Source: Armatimonadota bacterium
GTDB taxonomy: Bacteria; Armatimonadota; UBA10988
Length of the DNA: 50,544 nucleotides
Direction: 5' to 3'
Assembly (NCBI GenBank): GCA_016235455.1
Contig: JACRKZ010000010.1
Coordinates: 1 to 50,544, forward strand
Shown piece by piece: positions 17,146 through 24,993 of the stretch (position 1 is its first letter; every line of letters begins with the position of its first letter). The translations under genes were made by a program, and so were the position numbers. The notes beneath the pieces were generated by a model. The model searched no databases. It had not been told where the DNA came from and saw only the letters and a list, made by a program, of their open reading frames with translations.

Positions 17146-18415
17146 CACGAGCCGCGGCTCGGTCGAAGTCGAGCCGCGCCGCCGCCCGCCGCGCGGCGTC
17201 CGCCATGCGCGCTCGGCGTGCCGGATCGACCAGCAGTGGTCGCAACGCGCGCCATAGCTCGCCCGGCACGGCGGCCGCGGGCTCGTTGGGCACGATGATC
17301 CCGGCTTCGCGCGGCACCAGGTCGCGCGCGGAGTAGTGCTCCGTGCTGACCACCGGCACACCTGCCGACAGCGCCTCAGCCAGCGTCAGGCCGTAGCTCT
17401 CGTGGCGCGAGGGGAACACATACACATCGGCCAGGCGCCACAGCGCCTGCTTGCGCGCACCGCTGACATGGCCCAGGAAGCGCACGCGCACCCGATCCAA
17501 CTCGCCGGCCAGGCGTTCCAGCCGCCGACGATAGCGCTGCCCCATCATGTAGGCCGCCTGCCCGCCAATCCACAAGTGCGCGCCGTTGGGCATCTGGCCC
17601 AGTCGTTCACCCAGCGCCAACGACTCGAGCGCGCGCTCGATGCCCTTCTCCGGCGACAACCGGCTCAGCGTGACCAGCAGCGTGTCGCCGATGGCCAGGC
17701 CGCCTTCACGCCGCAGTTCGGCCGCTGCCAGAGCCACGTCCTCTTCGTCGGCGTGATGCGACCAGGCGCCCCACGGCACGACTTCCACTCGCTGCTCGGC
17801 GCCGGGCGTGCAGCGCGCGATGATGCGGCGCATGGCGCTCGATGGCACGATGTGCCGCGCGCTGTGGGCCAACGCCGCGGCCTGCTTGGCGAAGACGAGA
17901 TGCAGCATGTCGGGCAGCGCCGCCACGCCGCCCCGCGCCGCGCGCCAGGCGGCCGACGCCAGCGCCGGGTCGAGCCCGCCCAGGTAAAAGCGGCAGAAGT
18001 AGTCGACCACGTCGACATGCCACAGTGTGACCACAGGGATGCCCGCGGCGGCCAACCGGGCGAAGTCGGGCCCCTCGCTCAAGTCGTTGGCCACCACCAC
18101 CACGTCGTCGCGGTCGGGCCGCGCCAGGATGGCCTCGGTCGCGCGCTGCTCGAAATCGCGACACAGCCGCGCGTAGTCTACCTCGTTGAGGTTGACCAGA
18201 TCGGCCGGCCCGCGGCCGCTCGGCCAGCTGACTGGCACGCGCTGGTAGTCCAGACCTGGCGCCGGCTCGGCATCGCCCAGCCCGAGCAGCGTGGTCGGCA
18301 CGCCGCGCGCCGCCCAGTAGGCGGTAAGCTGGCCAATGACCGCCGCGCCACCACCGATGGGCACTGCGCCGGGCGACACGCCGCCGTGGGCAGCGGTGAC
18401 CAGTATCCTCATCAC
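17102..18415 (-). CDS. GT4-family glycosyltransferase
   Basis: 437 residues, GT-B fold. The N-terminal domain has the GG-rich loop after VSPGAVPIGGGAAVIG; the C-terminal domain has LVTLSRLSPEKGIERAL, DVYVFPSRHESYGLTLAEAL (the E-X7-E motif of GT4) and SAGVPVVSTEH. It transfers a sugar from a nucleotide-sugar donor; the acceptor is unknown. No other exopolysaccharide enzyme is adjacent, although a large SLBB export protein is encoded about 3 kb away. The start overlaps the stop of the TlpA-like gene (ATGA), so the two are co-translated. Confidence 0.9.
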   Translation of the reverse strand: MMRILVTAAHGGVSPGAVPIGGGAAVIGQLTAYWAARGVPTTLLGLGDAEPAPGLDYQRVPVSWPSGRGPADLVNLNEVDYARLCRDFEQRATEAILARPDRDDVVVVANDLSEGPDFARLAAAGIPVVTLWHVDVVDYFCRFYLGGLDPALASAAWRAARGGVAALPDMLHLVFAKQAAALAHSARHIVPSSAMRRIIARCTPGAEQRVEVVPWGAWSHHADEEDVALAAAELRREGGLAIGDTLLVTLSRLSPEKGIERALESLALGERLGQMPNGAHLWIGGQAAYMMGQRYRRRLERLAGELDRVRVRFLGHVSGARKQALWRLADVYVFPSRHESYGLTLAEALSAGVPVVSTEHYSARDLVPREAGIIVPNEPAAAVPGELWRALRPLLVDPARRARMADAARRAAARLDFDRAAARVTELLASVHRTRGA

Positions 18416-18897
18416 AGGTGCCGGCGCACCGCCTCGGCGAAGGCGTCGTAGCTCTTGGCGCCCTCGAGCACCTCGACCCTCTCGCCCTTGCGGTCGTAGA
18501 TGAGCGTCACCGGGTACTGGCCGCTCCAGCCCAGCGCGGAGGCGAACGCCGCCTCATCGCCCAGTGCAGCGAGGTAGGCGTTGCGGCCCGCGTTGTGCTT
18601 GGCCAGGAACGGCTTGACCTTGCTGTCCAGGTCGGACTTCTCATCGCCGCTGATCGTGACCAGCGCCATCTTGGAGCCGAACTCGTCACGCAGCTTGACC
18701 AGGCCGGGGAACTCCTCGACGCACGACGGGCACCAGGTGGCCCAGAAGTTGACCACCACCACCTTGCCGCGATGCTTGGCCACGGCGCTCTTGAGGCTGG
18801 CCATGTCCTTGATCGTACCCACCGAGACGCTGCTCGACGACGCGGTCTTTGCGCTCGAGGCGCCGGAGTCGCCGCCGCCCGAGGTCGGCGCGTCCAC
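18412..18897 (-). CDS. TlpA/ResA-like thioredoxin-fold domain (C-terminal part of a frameshifted lipoprotein)
   Basis: 161 residues as annotated from ATG 18897. Thioredoxin fold with GKVVVVNFWATWCPSCVEEFPGL (active site WCPSC) and GQYPVTLIYDRKG containing the cis-Pro. This family reduces or delivers disulfides and often needs an exported form, yet this frame starts with no signal. Immediately upstream, in another frame, lies a lipoprotein signal peptide and linker (18898-19120). Removing 1 nt near 18899-18905 would join them into about 235 residues. The gene is probably one lipoprotein broken by a real or sequencing frameshift. ATGA overlap with the glycosyltransferase. Confidence 0.75.
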   Translation of the reverse strand: MDAPTSGGGDSGASSAKTASSSSVSVGTIKDMASLKSAVAKHRGKVVVVNFWATWCPSCVEEFPGLVKLRDEFGSKMALVTISGDEKSDLDSKVKPFLAKHNAGRNAYLAALGDEAAFASALGWSGQYPVTLIYDRKGERVEVLEGAKSYDAFAEAVRRHL

Positions 18898-19120
18898 ATA
18901 GCCTGCCAGCGGCTTCGTCGCTCTTCATGCCGTCGGCCGCCTGGGCCGCGGGCTTGGCCGGCGCGGCCTGGGCCTGCTGGGCGGGCACGGTAGCGCCCGG
19001 CGGCGCGGGCGTCGCGCTTGGCGCCTTGGCCGAATCGGCGTCGGCCGCCTTCTTGCCACACCCGGCCAAGCCCAGAACCAGTACAGTGGCTACACACCAG
19101 ACCAACTTGCGCCACGCCAT
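18898..19120 (-). pseudogene. N-terminal lipoprotein signal and linker of the broken TlpA-like gene
   Basis: From ATG 19120: MAWRKLVWCVATVLVLGLAG followed by Cys21, with LAGC forming a lipobox, then an Ala/Pro/Lys-rich linker to about residue 75. The distance from 19120 to 18412 is 709 nt, one more than a multiple of 3, which fits a single inserted nucleotide near 18900 (GGCAGGC read as GGC-GGC). A perfect TATAAT lies at 19182-19187 upstream with only a weak -35. Confidence 0.6.
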
Positions 19121-19181
19121 AGCAATCGTTCTCCCGACCACACCGCTCGCGCACTCCGCGCCGCGGCGTTGTACCATCATC

Positions 19182-19187
19182 ATTATA
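19182..19187 (-). promoter_or_regulatory. Putative -10 box of the TlpA-like lipoprotein gene
   Basis: Perfect TATAAT on the minus strand, about 62 nt upstream of ATG 19120. No convincing -35 is visible. Confidence 0.4.
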
Positions 19188-19234
19188 GGGAAGTCGACGA
19201 TAACGCGGTAGATCCTGGCCAGCAGCGAGGTGCC

Positions 19235-20257
19235 ATGCGAGCGGGTGACGACGAACTGCGGCGCGGGCTGCGCCGACGGCTCCAGCAGGGGCGAACTGAG
19301 CCCCGCCGGCGCCAGCCGACAAGCGGCACGTGGCCTGAACTGGTGGTCGCCGATTGGCTCGACCGCTGGGGCATGGCCTACGAGACCCAGCACGAACTGC
19401 TGCCGGGCGTCACGGTCGACTTCTGGCTGCCCGACCGGCTCCTGGCCATCGAATGCCAGGGCACCTGGCACCACGGCGACCCGGCGCAGACACGACCAGC
19501 GGAACTGACCGCCGGGCCGGCGCGCAAGCGTCGGCACGACGCCGCGCTCCAAGCCTGGTGCGACCGGGCCGAGGTGACGTTGGTGGCGGTCTGGGAAGCG
19601 GACCTGCGCGCGGATCCGGCGGCCGCCATGGCGGCGCTGGGCCGCTGCTTGGCGCCTGACCAACCGGAAGGGACGACGACCATGAGCGAGGTACTGCGGC
19701 AGCGCACGCTCGCCGGCGGCTGTGAACTGCTGATCTGTCGCGGCGACCTGACGGCCGAGCCGGTGGCGGCCATCGTCAACGCCGCCAATAGCCACCTGGC
19801 CCACGGCGGCGGCGTGGCCGGCGCCATCGCGCGCCGTGGCGGCGCTGTCATCCAGAGCGACAGCGACGCCTGGGTCCGCGCCCATGGTCCGGTGCCCACG
19901 GGCCAGGCCGCGCTCACGCCGGCGGGCGCCCTGCCCTGTCGCGCGGTCATCCACGCGGTCGGCCCGGTGTGGCGCGGCGGCTCTCACGGTGAGCGCGAGG
20001 ACCTGGCCTCGGCGGTGCGCTCAGCGCTGGTCCTAGCGGCCGAGCACGAACTCGAGACGGTGGCCCTGCCAGCCATCAGTTCGGGCATCTTCGGCTTCCC
20101 CAAGGAGCTGTGCGCCGAGATCCTCATCAGCACCGTCGTGGAGTGTGATGCGGCCAACCCGGGCGGGCTGCCGCGAGCGGTGCGGCTGACCAACCTCGAC
20201 GATCTGACCGTGGGCATTCTGGCCGACGAGTTCGACCGGCGCTGGCCTCGACTCTGA
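19235..20257 (+). CDS. Vsr/DUF559-like nuclease fused to macro domain
   Basis: 340 residues. Residues about 30-135 look like a PD-(D/E)XK fold of the Vsr/DUF559 type: conserved Glu35 (TWPE), Asp62 in VDFWLPD, Glu73-X-Gln75 in AIECQG, WHH at 78-80, and the terminal AEVTLVAVWEADL that parallels Vsr RVLVVWECEL. Residues 150-340 are a macro domain with ICRGDLT, IVNAAN, HGGGVAGAIA and AISSGIFGFP, which bind ADP-ribose. No stop separates them. GAGG 4 nt before ATG 19235 supports the fusion start. Met150 (ATG 19682) with AAGGG 9 nt upstream could also give a free macro protein. The function is unknown; a role in DNA or ADP-ribose repair is only a guess. Confidence 0.8.
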   Translation: MRAGDDELRRGLRRRLQQGRTEPRRRQPTSGTWPELVVADWLDRWGMAYETQHELLPGVTVDFWLPDRLLAIECQGTWHHGDPAQTRPAELTAGPARKRRHDAALQAWCDRAEVTLVAVWEADLRADPAAAMAALGRCLAPDQPEGTTTMSEVLRQRTLAGGCELLICRGDLTAEPVAAIVNAANSHLAHGGGVAGAIARRGGAVIQSDSDAWVRAHGPVPTGQAALTPAGALPCRAVIHAVGPVWRGGSHGEREDLASAVRSALVLAAEHELETVALPAISSGIFGFPKELCAEILISTVVECDAANPGGLPRAVRLTNLDDLTVGILADEFDRRWPRL

Positions 20258-20259
20258 GT

Positions 20260-20288
20260 GCCGCGGGAGGCCAGCCCAGCGCCGCGGC
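20260..20288 (+). terminator. Weak GC hairpin after the nuclease-macro gene
   Basis: GCCGCGG at 20260-20266 and its complement at 20282-20288, with a 15-nt loop and no T-tract. The rest of the 20258-20418 gap holds only the tRNA promoter. Confidence 0.3.
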
Positions 20289-20327
20289 GAAGCAGGCCGC
20301 CAAGGCCGGCTCCCAGCTTGGAGGCGG

Positions 20328-20356
20328 TTGACACGATGGACCGCCCATGGTAGTTT
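20328..20356 (+). promoter_or_regulatory. Promoter of the tRNA-Thr gene
   Basis: Consensus TTGACA, 17-nt spacer, TAGTTT, about 62 nt upstream of the tRNA 5' end. Confidence 0.6.
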
Positions 20357-20418
20357 TGTCGCAGCCAGCGTGGTCCACCGGCCGGTCAGGTAGTGCGATC
20401 ATGGACTGGCGAACGTCT

Positions 20419-20491
20419 GCCAACGTAGCTCAGCTGGTAGAGCAGCGCACTCGTAATGCGCAGGTCGTCGGTTCGAATCCGACCGTTGGCT
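20419..20491 (+). tRNA. tRNA-Thr (anticodon CGT)
   Basis: 73 nt. The acceptor stem GCCAACG pairs with CGTTGGC; the D arm is GCTC/GAGC; the anticodon stem GCGCA/TGCGC encloses CTCGTAA; the T arm is GTCGG-TTCGAAT-CCGAC; the discriminator is T. CCA is not encoded. It reads ACG codons. Confidence 0.96.
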
Positions 20492-20528
20492 TCCTTCACC
20501 CAACTAGGTCCGCCCCGCGAGGTCTGGC

Positions 20529-23500
20529 ATGACGCTGCGCATCGCTCGTTTGGTGATCCTCACGCTAGCGCTCCTGGCGACCGTGCCCGTCTGGGCACAG
20601 AGCGCCTCATCCGGCGGCACCAAACGCCCGGACTCCGCGAGCGGCAGCAGTAGCAGTGGCAAGAACGCTGGCGCGCCGCTGTCCGACCCGACCAAACCGC
20701 CGGGCACTACAACCACGCCACCGACCACGCCGGGCACACCGGACAGCGACACGACGACGACCACACCCGAGGTCAAGCCGCGCGCCTGGGACTACTACCC
20801 CAAGCGGCCGGAACTGACCACAGCCAACCCGGCGCTGACCCAGTTGCTCGACGAGATCGAGGGCGAAGCCGAACGCATGCTGCCCCTCTATGGCCAGGCC
20901 ATGTTCCGCAGCGCCATCATCGAGCGCGCCCTCAAGGACCCGCTGGCAGCCTCACTGGCCCGTCAGCCGGCGCCCGGCTTCCGCATGGGGCCCGGCGATC
21001 GCATCTCAATCACCTTCTTCAACAAGGTTGTGCCGCCTGTGACCTTGGAGGTCATGGTGCAGCCAGACGGCCGCGTGGCCTTCGACCCGGTCGGCGTGGT
21101 ACCGGTGGCAGGGCTCACCGTGGCCCAGTTCGAGGAGCGCGTCACGGCGCTCATTCGTGCTCGGGGCCCACGCGAAGCCACGGTTCAGTTCGCCTTTCTC
21201 GACCTCCACGCACTCAGCGTGAGGGTCACAGGCGAGGTCCGTCGGCCGGCCAGCAAGGTCGTACTCAACGGCTACGCCACGCTGCTCGACGCGCTGGCCG
21301 AGGCGGGCGGCCCGACGGCCTACGGCTCGCTGCGCACCCTTACCTTGCTGCGCGACGGGCAGAGGGTCGACATCGACCTCTACGACTACCTGCTCAACGG
21401 AGCGCCCCAAGCCAACCCTGACCTGCGCGACGGCGACATGATCCATGTGCCGGTGGCCAGGAAGCTGGTTGGCATGGCCGGCGAGGTCAAACGGGTCGGG
21501 CGCTACGAACTGCTGCGCGAGCAGACGGTGCGAGAGGTGCTCGGCATGGCCGGCGGTCTGACGGCCACCGGCGCGCGCCTGCAGATGGAGCGCATCCAGA
21601 GCTTCGACCGCAAGACGCTGGTCGACCTGGACGTGCAGGCGGTGGTGGCCGGTCTGGCCGACCTGACCACGGTGGAGCCGCTCCGGGACGGCGACCAACT
21701 GCGCGTCGAAGGCGTGGCCAAGGACCCGCAGATGGCCGTCCGAGTGGGTGGCGCGGTCATGCAGGCGGGCGAGTTTGGCTACCGTGACGGCATGACCCTG
21801 GCCGACGCGCTACGACTGGCCCAGGGCGTGGCCCGCGATGGCTATGGCGCCATTGGCAACGTGCGTCGGCTCAAGGCCGATGGCCAATGGGAGAGCCTCA
21901 ATTTCATCGTCGCCGAGGTGCTAACCAACGGCGCCGCGGCCAAGATGCCGCTGGCCCCCGGCGATATGGTGCTGGTGCCTCAGCCCGAGCAGCGCCCCTT
22001 GCTGCAAGTGACGCTCAGCGGCGCGGTGGCCCGACCCAATCTCTACGAGACGGCCGACTCCCAGACCGTGGGTGACATGATCGCCCACGCCGGCGGCTTG
22101 GCCGCCGGCGCCGACCTGACCCGGGCCGTGCTGCTGAGCACCGCCACCGGCACCAAGACCAGTCTGCCGCTCGACCTCACCGATGTGCCTCGGGGCGGCC
22201 AGCCCAAGCCCAACCCCGTCCTCCAGAACGGCGACGAGGTCAGCGTGCCGTACGTGGTCGTGGTCCGCGTGCGCATCAGCGGCCAGGTGCGGGCGCCCGG
22301 CGGCCATGACCTGACCGCGGGCATGACCGTCCGCGACCTGCTGCACCGGGCCGACGGTCGCCTGCCCAAGGCGCTGCCGCGCGCGGAACTGCAGCGCCTC
22401 ATTCCCGGCTCGCGCGAGTTGGAGAAGGTCATTGTCAACCTCGACCGCGCGGAGGCCGGTGACGCCGCCGAAAACCTCGTGCTGCGCGAGGGCGATCAGC
22501 TCGTCGTGTTCAGTGTCGACCAGCTCACCATGGCCTCTGACCCCTACGTCTCCGTGCAGGGCGCCGTGCGCCGGCCGGGCCCGCTGCTGCGCAGTCGCGG
22601 CATGCGCATCAGCGACGTCATTCGCGAGGTCGGCCTGCAGCCTGAAGCCGACCGCGATGAGGGCATCATCCTGCGCCGCATGCCCAACGGCCTGCAGCAG
22701 CAGATCAAGTTCAGCCCGACGCTGGCCATCGCCAGCGACGGGCCTGAGAACCCCGAATTGGCCGACGCCGATGTGATCGAGTTCCAGGCCATCCCCGAGG
22801 TCACCGTCCGGCCGGCCATGGCCACGGTGGCCGGCGCCGTCTACCGCCCTGGCCCGGTCCGGCTGGCCGCCAACATGACCGTGGACGACCTTATCACCCG
22901 CGCCGGCGGGTTCCTGGCCGACGCCTTCCGCCAGCGTGTCCTGCTGCGGCGGCGCTTGCCGGAAGGTCGCTTCGTCACGCTGCCGCTGGACATGCGCGTT
23001 CCGCTCAACCAGCCGGTGCAGCGTGATGATGCCCTGACCATCATGACCTATGACCAGGCGCAGTACCGCGAGGGCACCGTCAACGTCATGGGCGATGTGC
23101 AGCGGCCGGGCTTGTACGAGCGAACCGAGGGATTGACGGTCAGCCAGGTGCTGTTCATGGCCGGCGGCCTGCTGCGCGACCCGGCGTTCACCACCATCGA
23201 GGTGTCGCGTCCCACGGCCTCCACCATTCTGCCCTTCCGCCCCGATGCCGTGCGCCTCATGTCGGGCGACACCGCGCAAGACCTCGTGCTGCAAGATGGC
23301 GACCGCATCTATGTGCGGACCTCCGGCCCGGCGCCGCTGCGTGAAGTGCTGCTCAAGGGCGAAGTGCGCACGGAGGGCTTCTACCCGATCCTCGACGAGC
23401 AGGATACGTTGCGCCGGTTGATTGAGCGCGCGCGGCTCAAGGAGACGTCCGCGTTCATCGAGGGCGTCATGCTCCTGCGTCGGGTGGACCAGGTGGTGGA

Positions 23501-24215
23501 GCCGCAAGTAGCGCGCTACGCCAGTGAGATCTACCGCAGCCTGGAGGTCGAGCGGCGGCGCAACGACCTGACCATCATGCTGTCCTCGTCCAAGCTCACC
23601 GACAATCCCGCCCTTCTGGACAAGATGATGGGCGCGGCCGCCACCATCCCCTCGGATGCGGTCACGGACAGCTACACCGACCTATTCGAGGCGCCGGGTC
23701 GCAGCGGCATCACCTCTGCGGTCGACCAGACCATGTCGGCGCGGATGCACCCGGCTGATGCCACCTTCCAGTTGCCCGACTCGCTCAAGCGCTACGTGCG
23801 CGTGGCGGTCGATGTGCGCATGGTGCTGGCCGGCAGCACCGATGTGCTGTTGCGGCCCAACGACATCGTCGTCGTGCCGCCGGTGCCGCAGACCGTGCTG
23901 GTGCAGGGCGAGGTCAACTCCAACATGGCTCATCCGTTCGTCGAAGGCCGCACCGTCATGGACTACATCAAGCTGGCCGGCGGGGCTCGGCCGCGCGCCG
24001 ACCTCAGGCAGGTGCTGGTGGTCCGCGCCGACGGCAGCCTGGCGGTGGCCGCCTCCAACACGCGGGTGCGCCGCGGCGACATGATCCTGGTCCAGCCGCA
24101 GCCGGTCCGACTGCCCAACCCGCCGGGCGCCGCCTGGCAGCAGGTGCAATCGGTGGCGCAGGTCATTGGTGGCCTGGCCACGACGGTGTTGGCCATCTCC
24201 AACGCCACCAAGTGA
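20529..24215 (+). CDS. Giant polysaccharide export-like protein with ten SLBB domains
   Basis: 1228 residues. Signal peptide about 1-23; Ser/Thr/Pro-rich linker to about 90; Poly_export (PES) domain about 150-230 starting MGPGDRISITFF; then SLBB units beginning near residues 233, 315, 405, 495, 581, 675, 766, 852, 941 and 1124, each opening with a GEV/GAV-RPG-like turn (for example VMGDVQRPGLYE). Wza-type outer-membrane export proteins usually carry only a few SLBB domains, so this is unusually long. A 180-residue insertion separates units 9 and 10. GAGG 8 nt upstream supports the start. The export machinery (Wzx, Wzy, Wzc) is not in the window. Confidence 0.9.
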   Translation: MTLRIARLVILTLALLATVPVWAQSASSGGTKRPDSASGSSSSGKNAGAPLSDPTKPPGTTTTPPTTPGTPDSDTTTTTPEVKPRAWDYYPKRPELTTANPALTQLLDEIEGEAERMLPLYGQAMFRSAIIERALKDPLAASLARQPAPGFRMGPGDRISITFFNKVVPPVTLEVMVQPDGRVAFDPVGVVPVAGLTVAQFEERVTALIRARGPREATVQFAFLDLHALSVRVTGEVRRPASKVVLNGYATLLDALAEAGGPTAYGSLRTLTLLRDGQRVDIDLYDYLLNGAPQANPDLRDGDMIHVPVARKLVGMAGEVKRVGRYELLREQTVREVLGMAGGLTATGARLQMERIQSFDRKTLVDLDVQAVVAGLADLTTVEPLRDGDQLRVEGVAKDPQMAVRVGGAVMQAGEFGYRDGMTLADALRLAQGVARDGYGAIGNVRRLKADGQWESLNFIVAEVLTNGAAAKMPLAPGDMVLVPQPEQRPLLQVTLSGAVARPNLYETADSQTVGDMIAHAGGLAAGADLTRAVLLSTATGTKTSLPLDLTDVPRGGQPKPNPVLQNGDEVSVPYVVVVRVRISGQVRAPGGHDLTAGMTVRDLLHRADGRLPKALPRAELQRLIPGSRELEKVIVNLDRAEAGDAAENLVLREGDQLVVFSVDQLTMASDPYVSVQGAVRRPGPLLRSRGMRISDVIREVGLQPEADRDEGIILRRMPNGLQQQIKFSPTLAIASDGPENPELADADVIEFQAIPEVTVRPAMATVAGAVYRPGPVRLAANMTVDDLITRAGGFLADAFRQRVLLRRRLPEGRFVTLPLDMRVPLNQPVQRDDALTIMTYDQAQYREGTVNVMGDVQRPGLYERTEGLTVSQVLFMAGGLLRDPAFTTIEVSRPTASTILPFRPDAVRLMSGDTAQDLVLQDGDRIYVRTSGPAPLREVLLKGEVRTEGFYPILDEQDTLRRLIERARLKETSAFIEGVMLLRRVDQVVEPQVARYASEIYRSLEVERRRNDLTIMLSSSKLTDNPALLDKMMGAAATIPSDAVTDSYTDLFEAPGRSGITSAVDQTMSARMHPADATFQLPDSLKRYVRVAVDVRMVLAGSTDVLLRPNDIVVVPPVPQTVLVQGEVNSNMAHPFVEGRTVMDYIKLAGGARPRADLRQVLVVRADGSLAVAASNTRVRRGDMILVQPQPVRLPNPPGAAWQQVQSVAQVIGGLATTVLAISNATK

Positions 24216-24228
24216 CGAGGAGCCGTCC

Positions 24229-24993
24229 ATGAAACTGGGTATGGTGACCTACGAACTGGGCAAGTCGATGGACCTGAGGACGCTCCTCTCGACTTGCCGC
24301 GAGACGGGCTTCCGAGCGGTGGAGCTGCGCACCACCCACGCGCACGGCGTGGAACTGGGCATGCCCGAGGCCAAGTGGGCCGAGACCCGGCAGGTGTTCG
24401 CCGACAGCGGCATCGAACTGTGGGGTCTGGGCTCCACCTGTGAGTACCACGCCACCGACCAGGCCGTGGTACGCCGCAACATCGAGCAGACCAAGCAGTG
24501 GATCGAGCTCGCCGCCCACATCGGTGCGCGCGGCGTGAAGGTGCGGCCCAACGGTCTGCCCAAGGAAGTCACGCCCGAGAAGACCTGTGAGCAGATCGGT
24601 CTGGCGCTGGCCGAGTGCGGCAAGGCCGCGGCCGATGCCGGCGTGCTGATCTACCTGGAGGTCCACGGCTCGGGCTCGTCCGACCCCAAGCTCTGCCGAC
24701 GGATGATGGAGGCCTGCAACCATCCGAGCGTCGGCGTCTGCTGGAACTCCAACAACAACCCCGACGAGGTCATCAACGGCAGTATCGCGACGACGTTCGG
24801 GCTGCTCAGCCGTTGGGTCAAGTCATGCCACATCACCGAGTTGCACACCAACTACCCGTGGCGTGAGCTGTTCCGCCTGCTCAAGGAGTCTGGCTACGAC
24901 GGCGCCACGCTGGCCGAGATCCCGTTCAGCACCGAGCCGGCTCGGCTCATGCGCTACTACCGCGCCCTGTGGGAAGCCTACCAGCCTGCCTAG
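24229..24993 (+). CDS. Sugar phosphate isomerase/epimerase-like TIM-barrel protein
   Basis: 254 residues from ATG 24229, with GAGGAG about 7 nt upstream. AP_endonuc_2-type barrel with strands LGMVTYEL, AVELRTTHAHGVELG, GVKVRPNG, LIYLEVHGSG, VGVCWNSNNNP, CHITELHTN and ATLAEIPFS; metal-binding Glu and His are expected in EVH and ITELH. Substrates in this family are mostly unknown. It follows the SLBB gene by 13 nt, so is probably in the same operon. Its last 4 nt overlap the end of the opposite-strand ahbAB gene. Confidence 0.82.
   Translation: MKLGMVTYELGKSMDLRTLLSTCRETGFRAVELRTTHAHGVELGMPEAKWAETRQVFADSGIELWGLGSTCEYHATDQAVVRRNIEQTKQWIELAAHIGARGVKVRPNGLPKEVTPEKTCEQIGLALAECGKAAADAGVLIYLEVHGSGSSDPKLCRRMMEACNHPSVGVCWNSNNNPDEVINGSIATTFGLLSRWVKSCHITELHTNYPWRELFRLLKESGYDGATLAEIPFSTEPARLMRYYRALWEAYQPA

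Noticed and set aside
21921..23507. 528-residue minus-strand frame inside the SLBB gene
   Set aside because: Antisense shadow of the regularly repeated SLBB codons.
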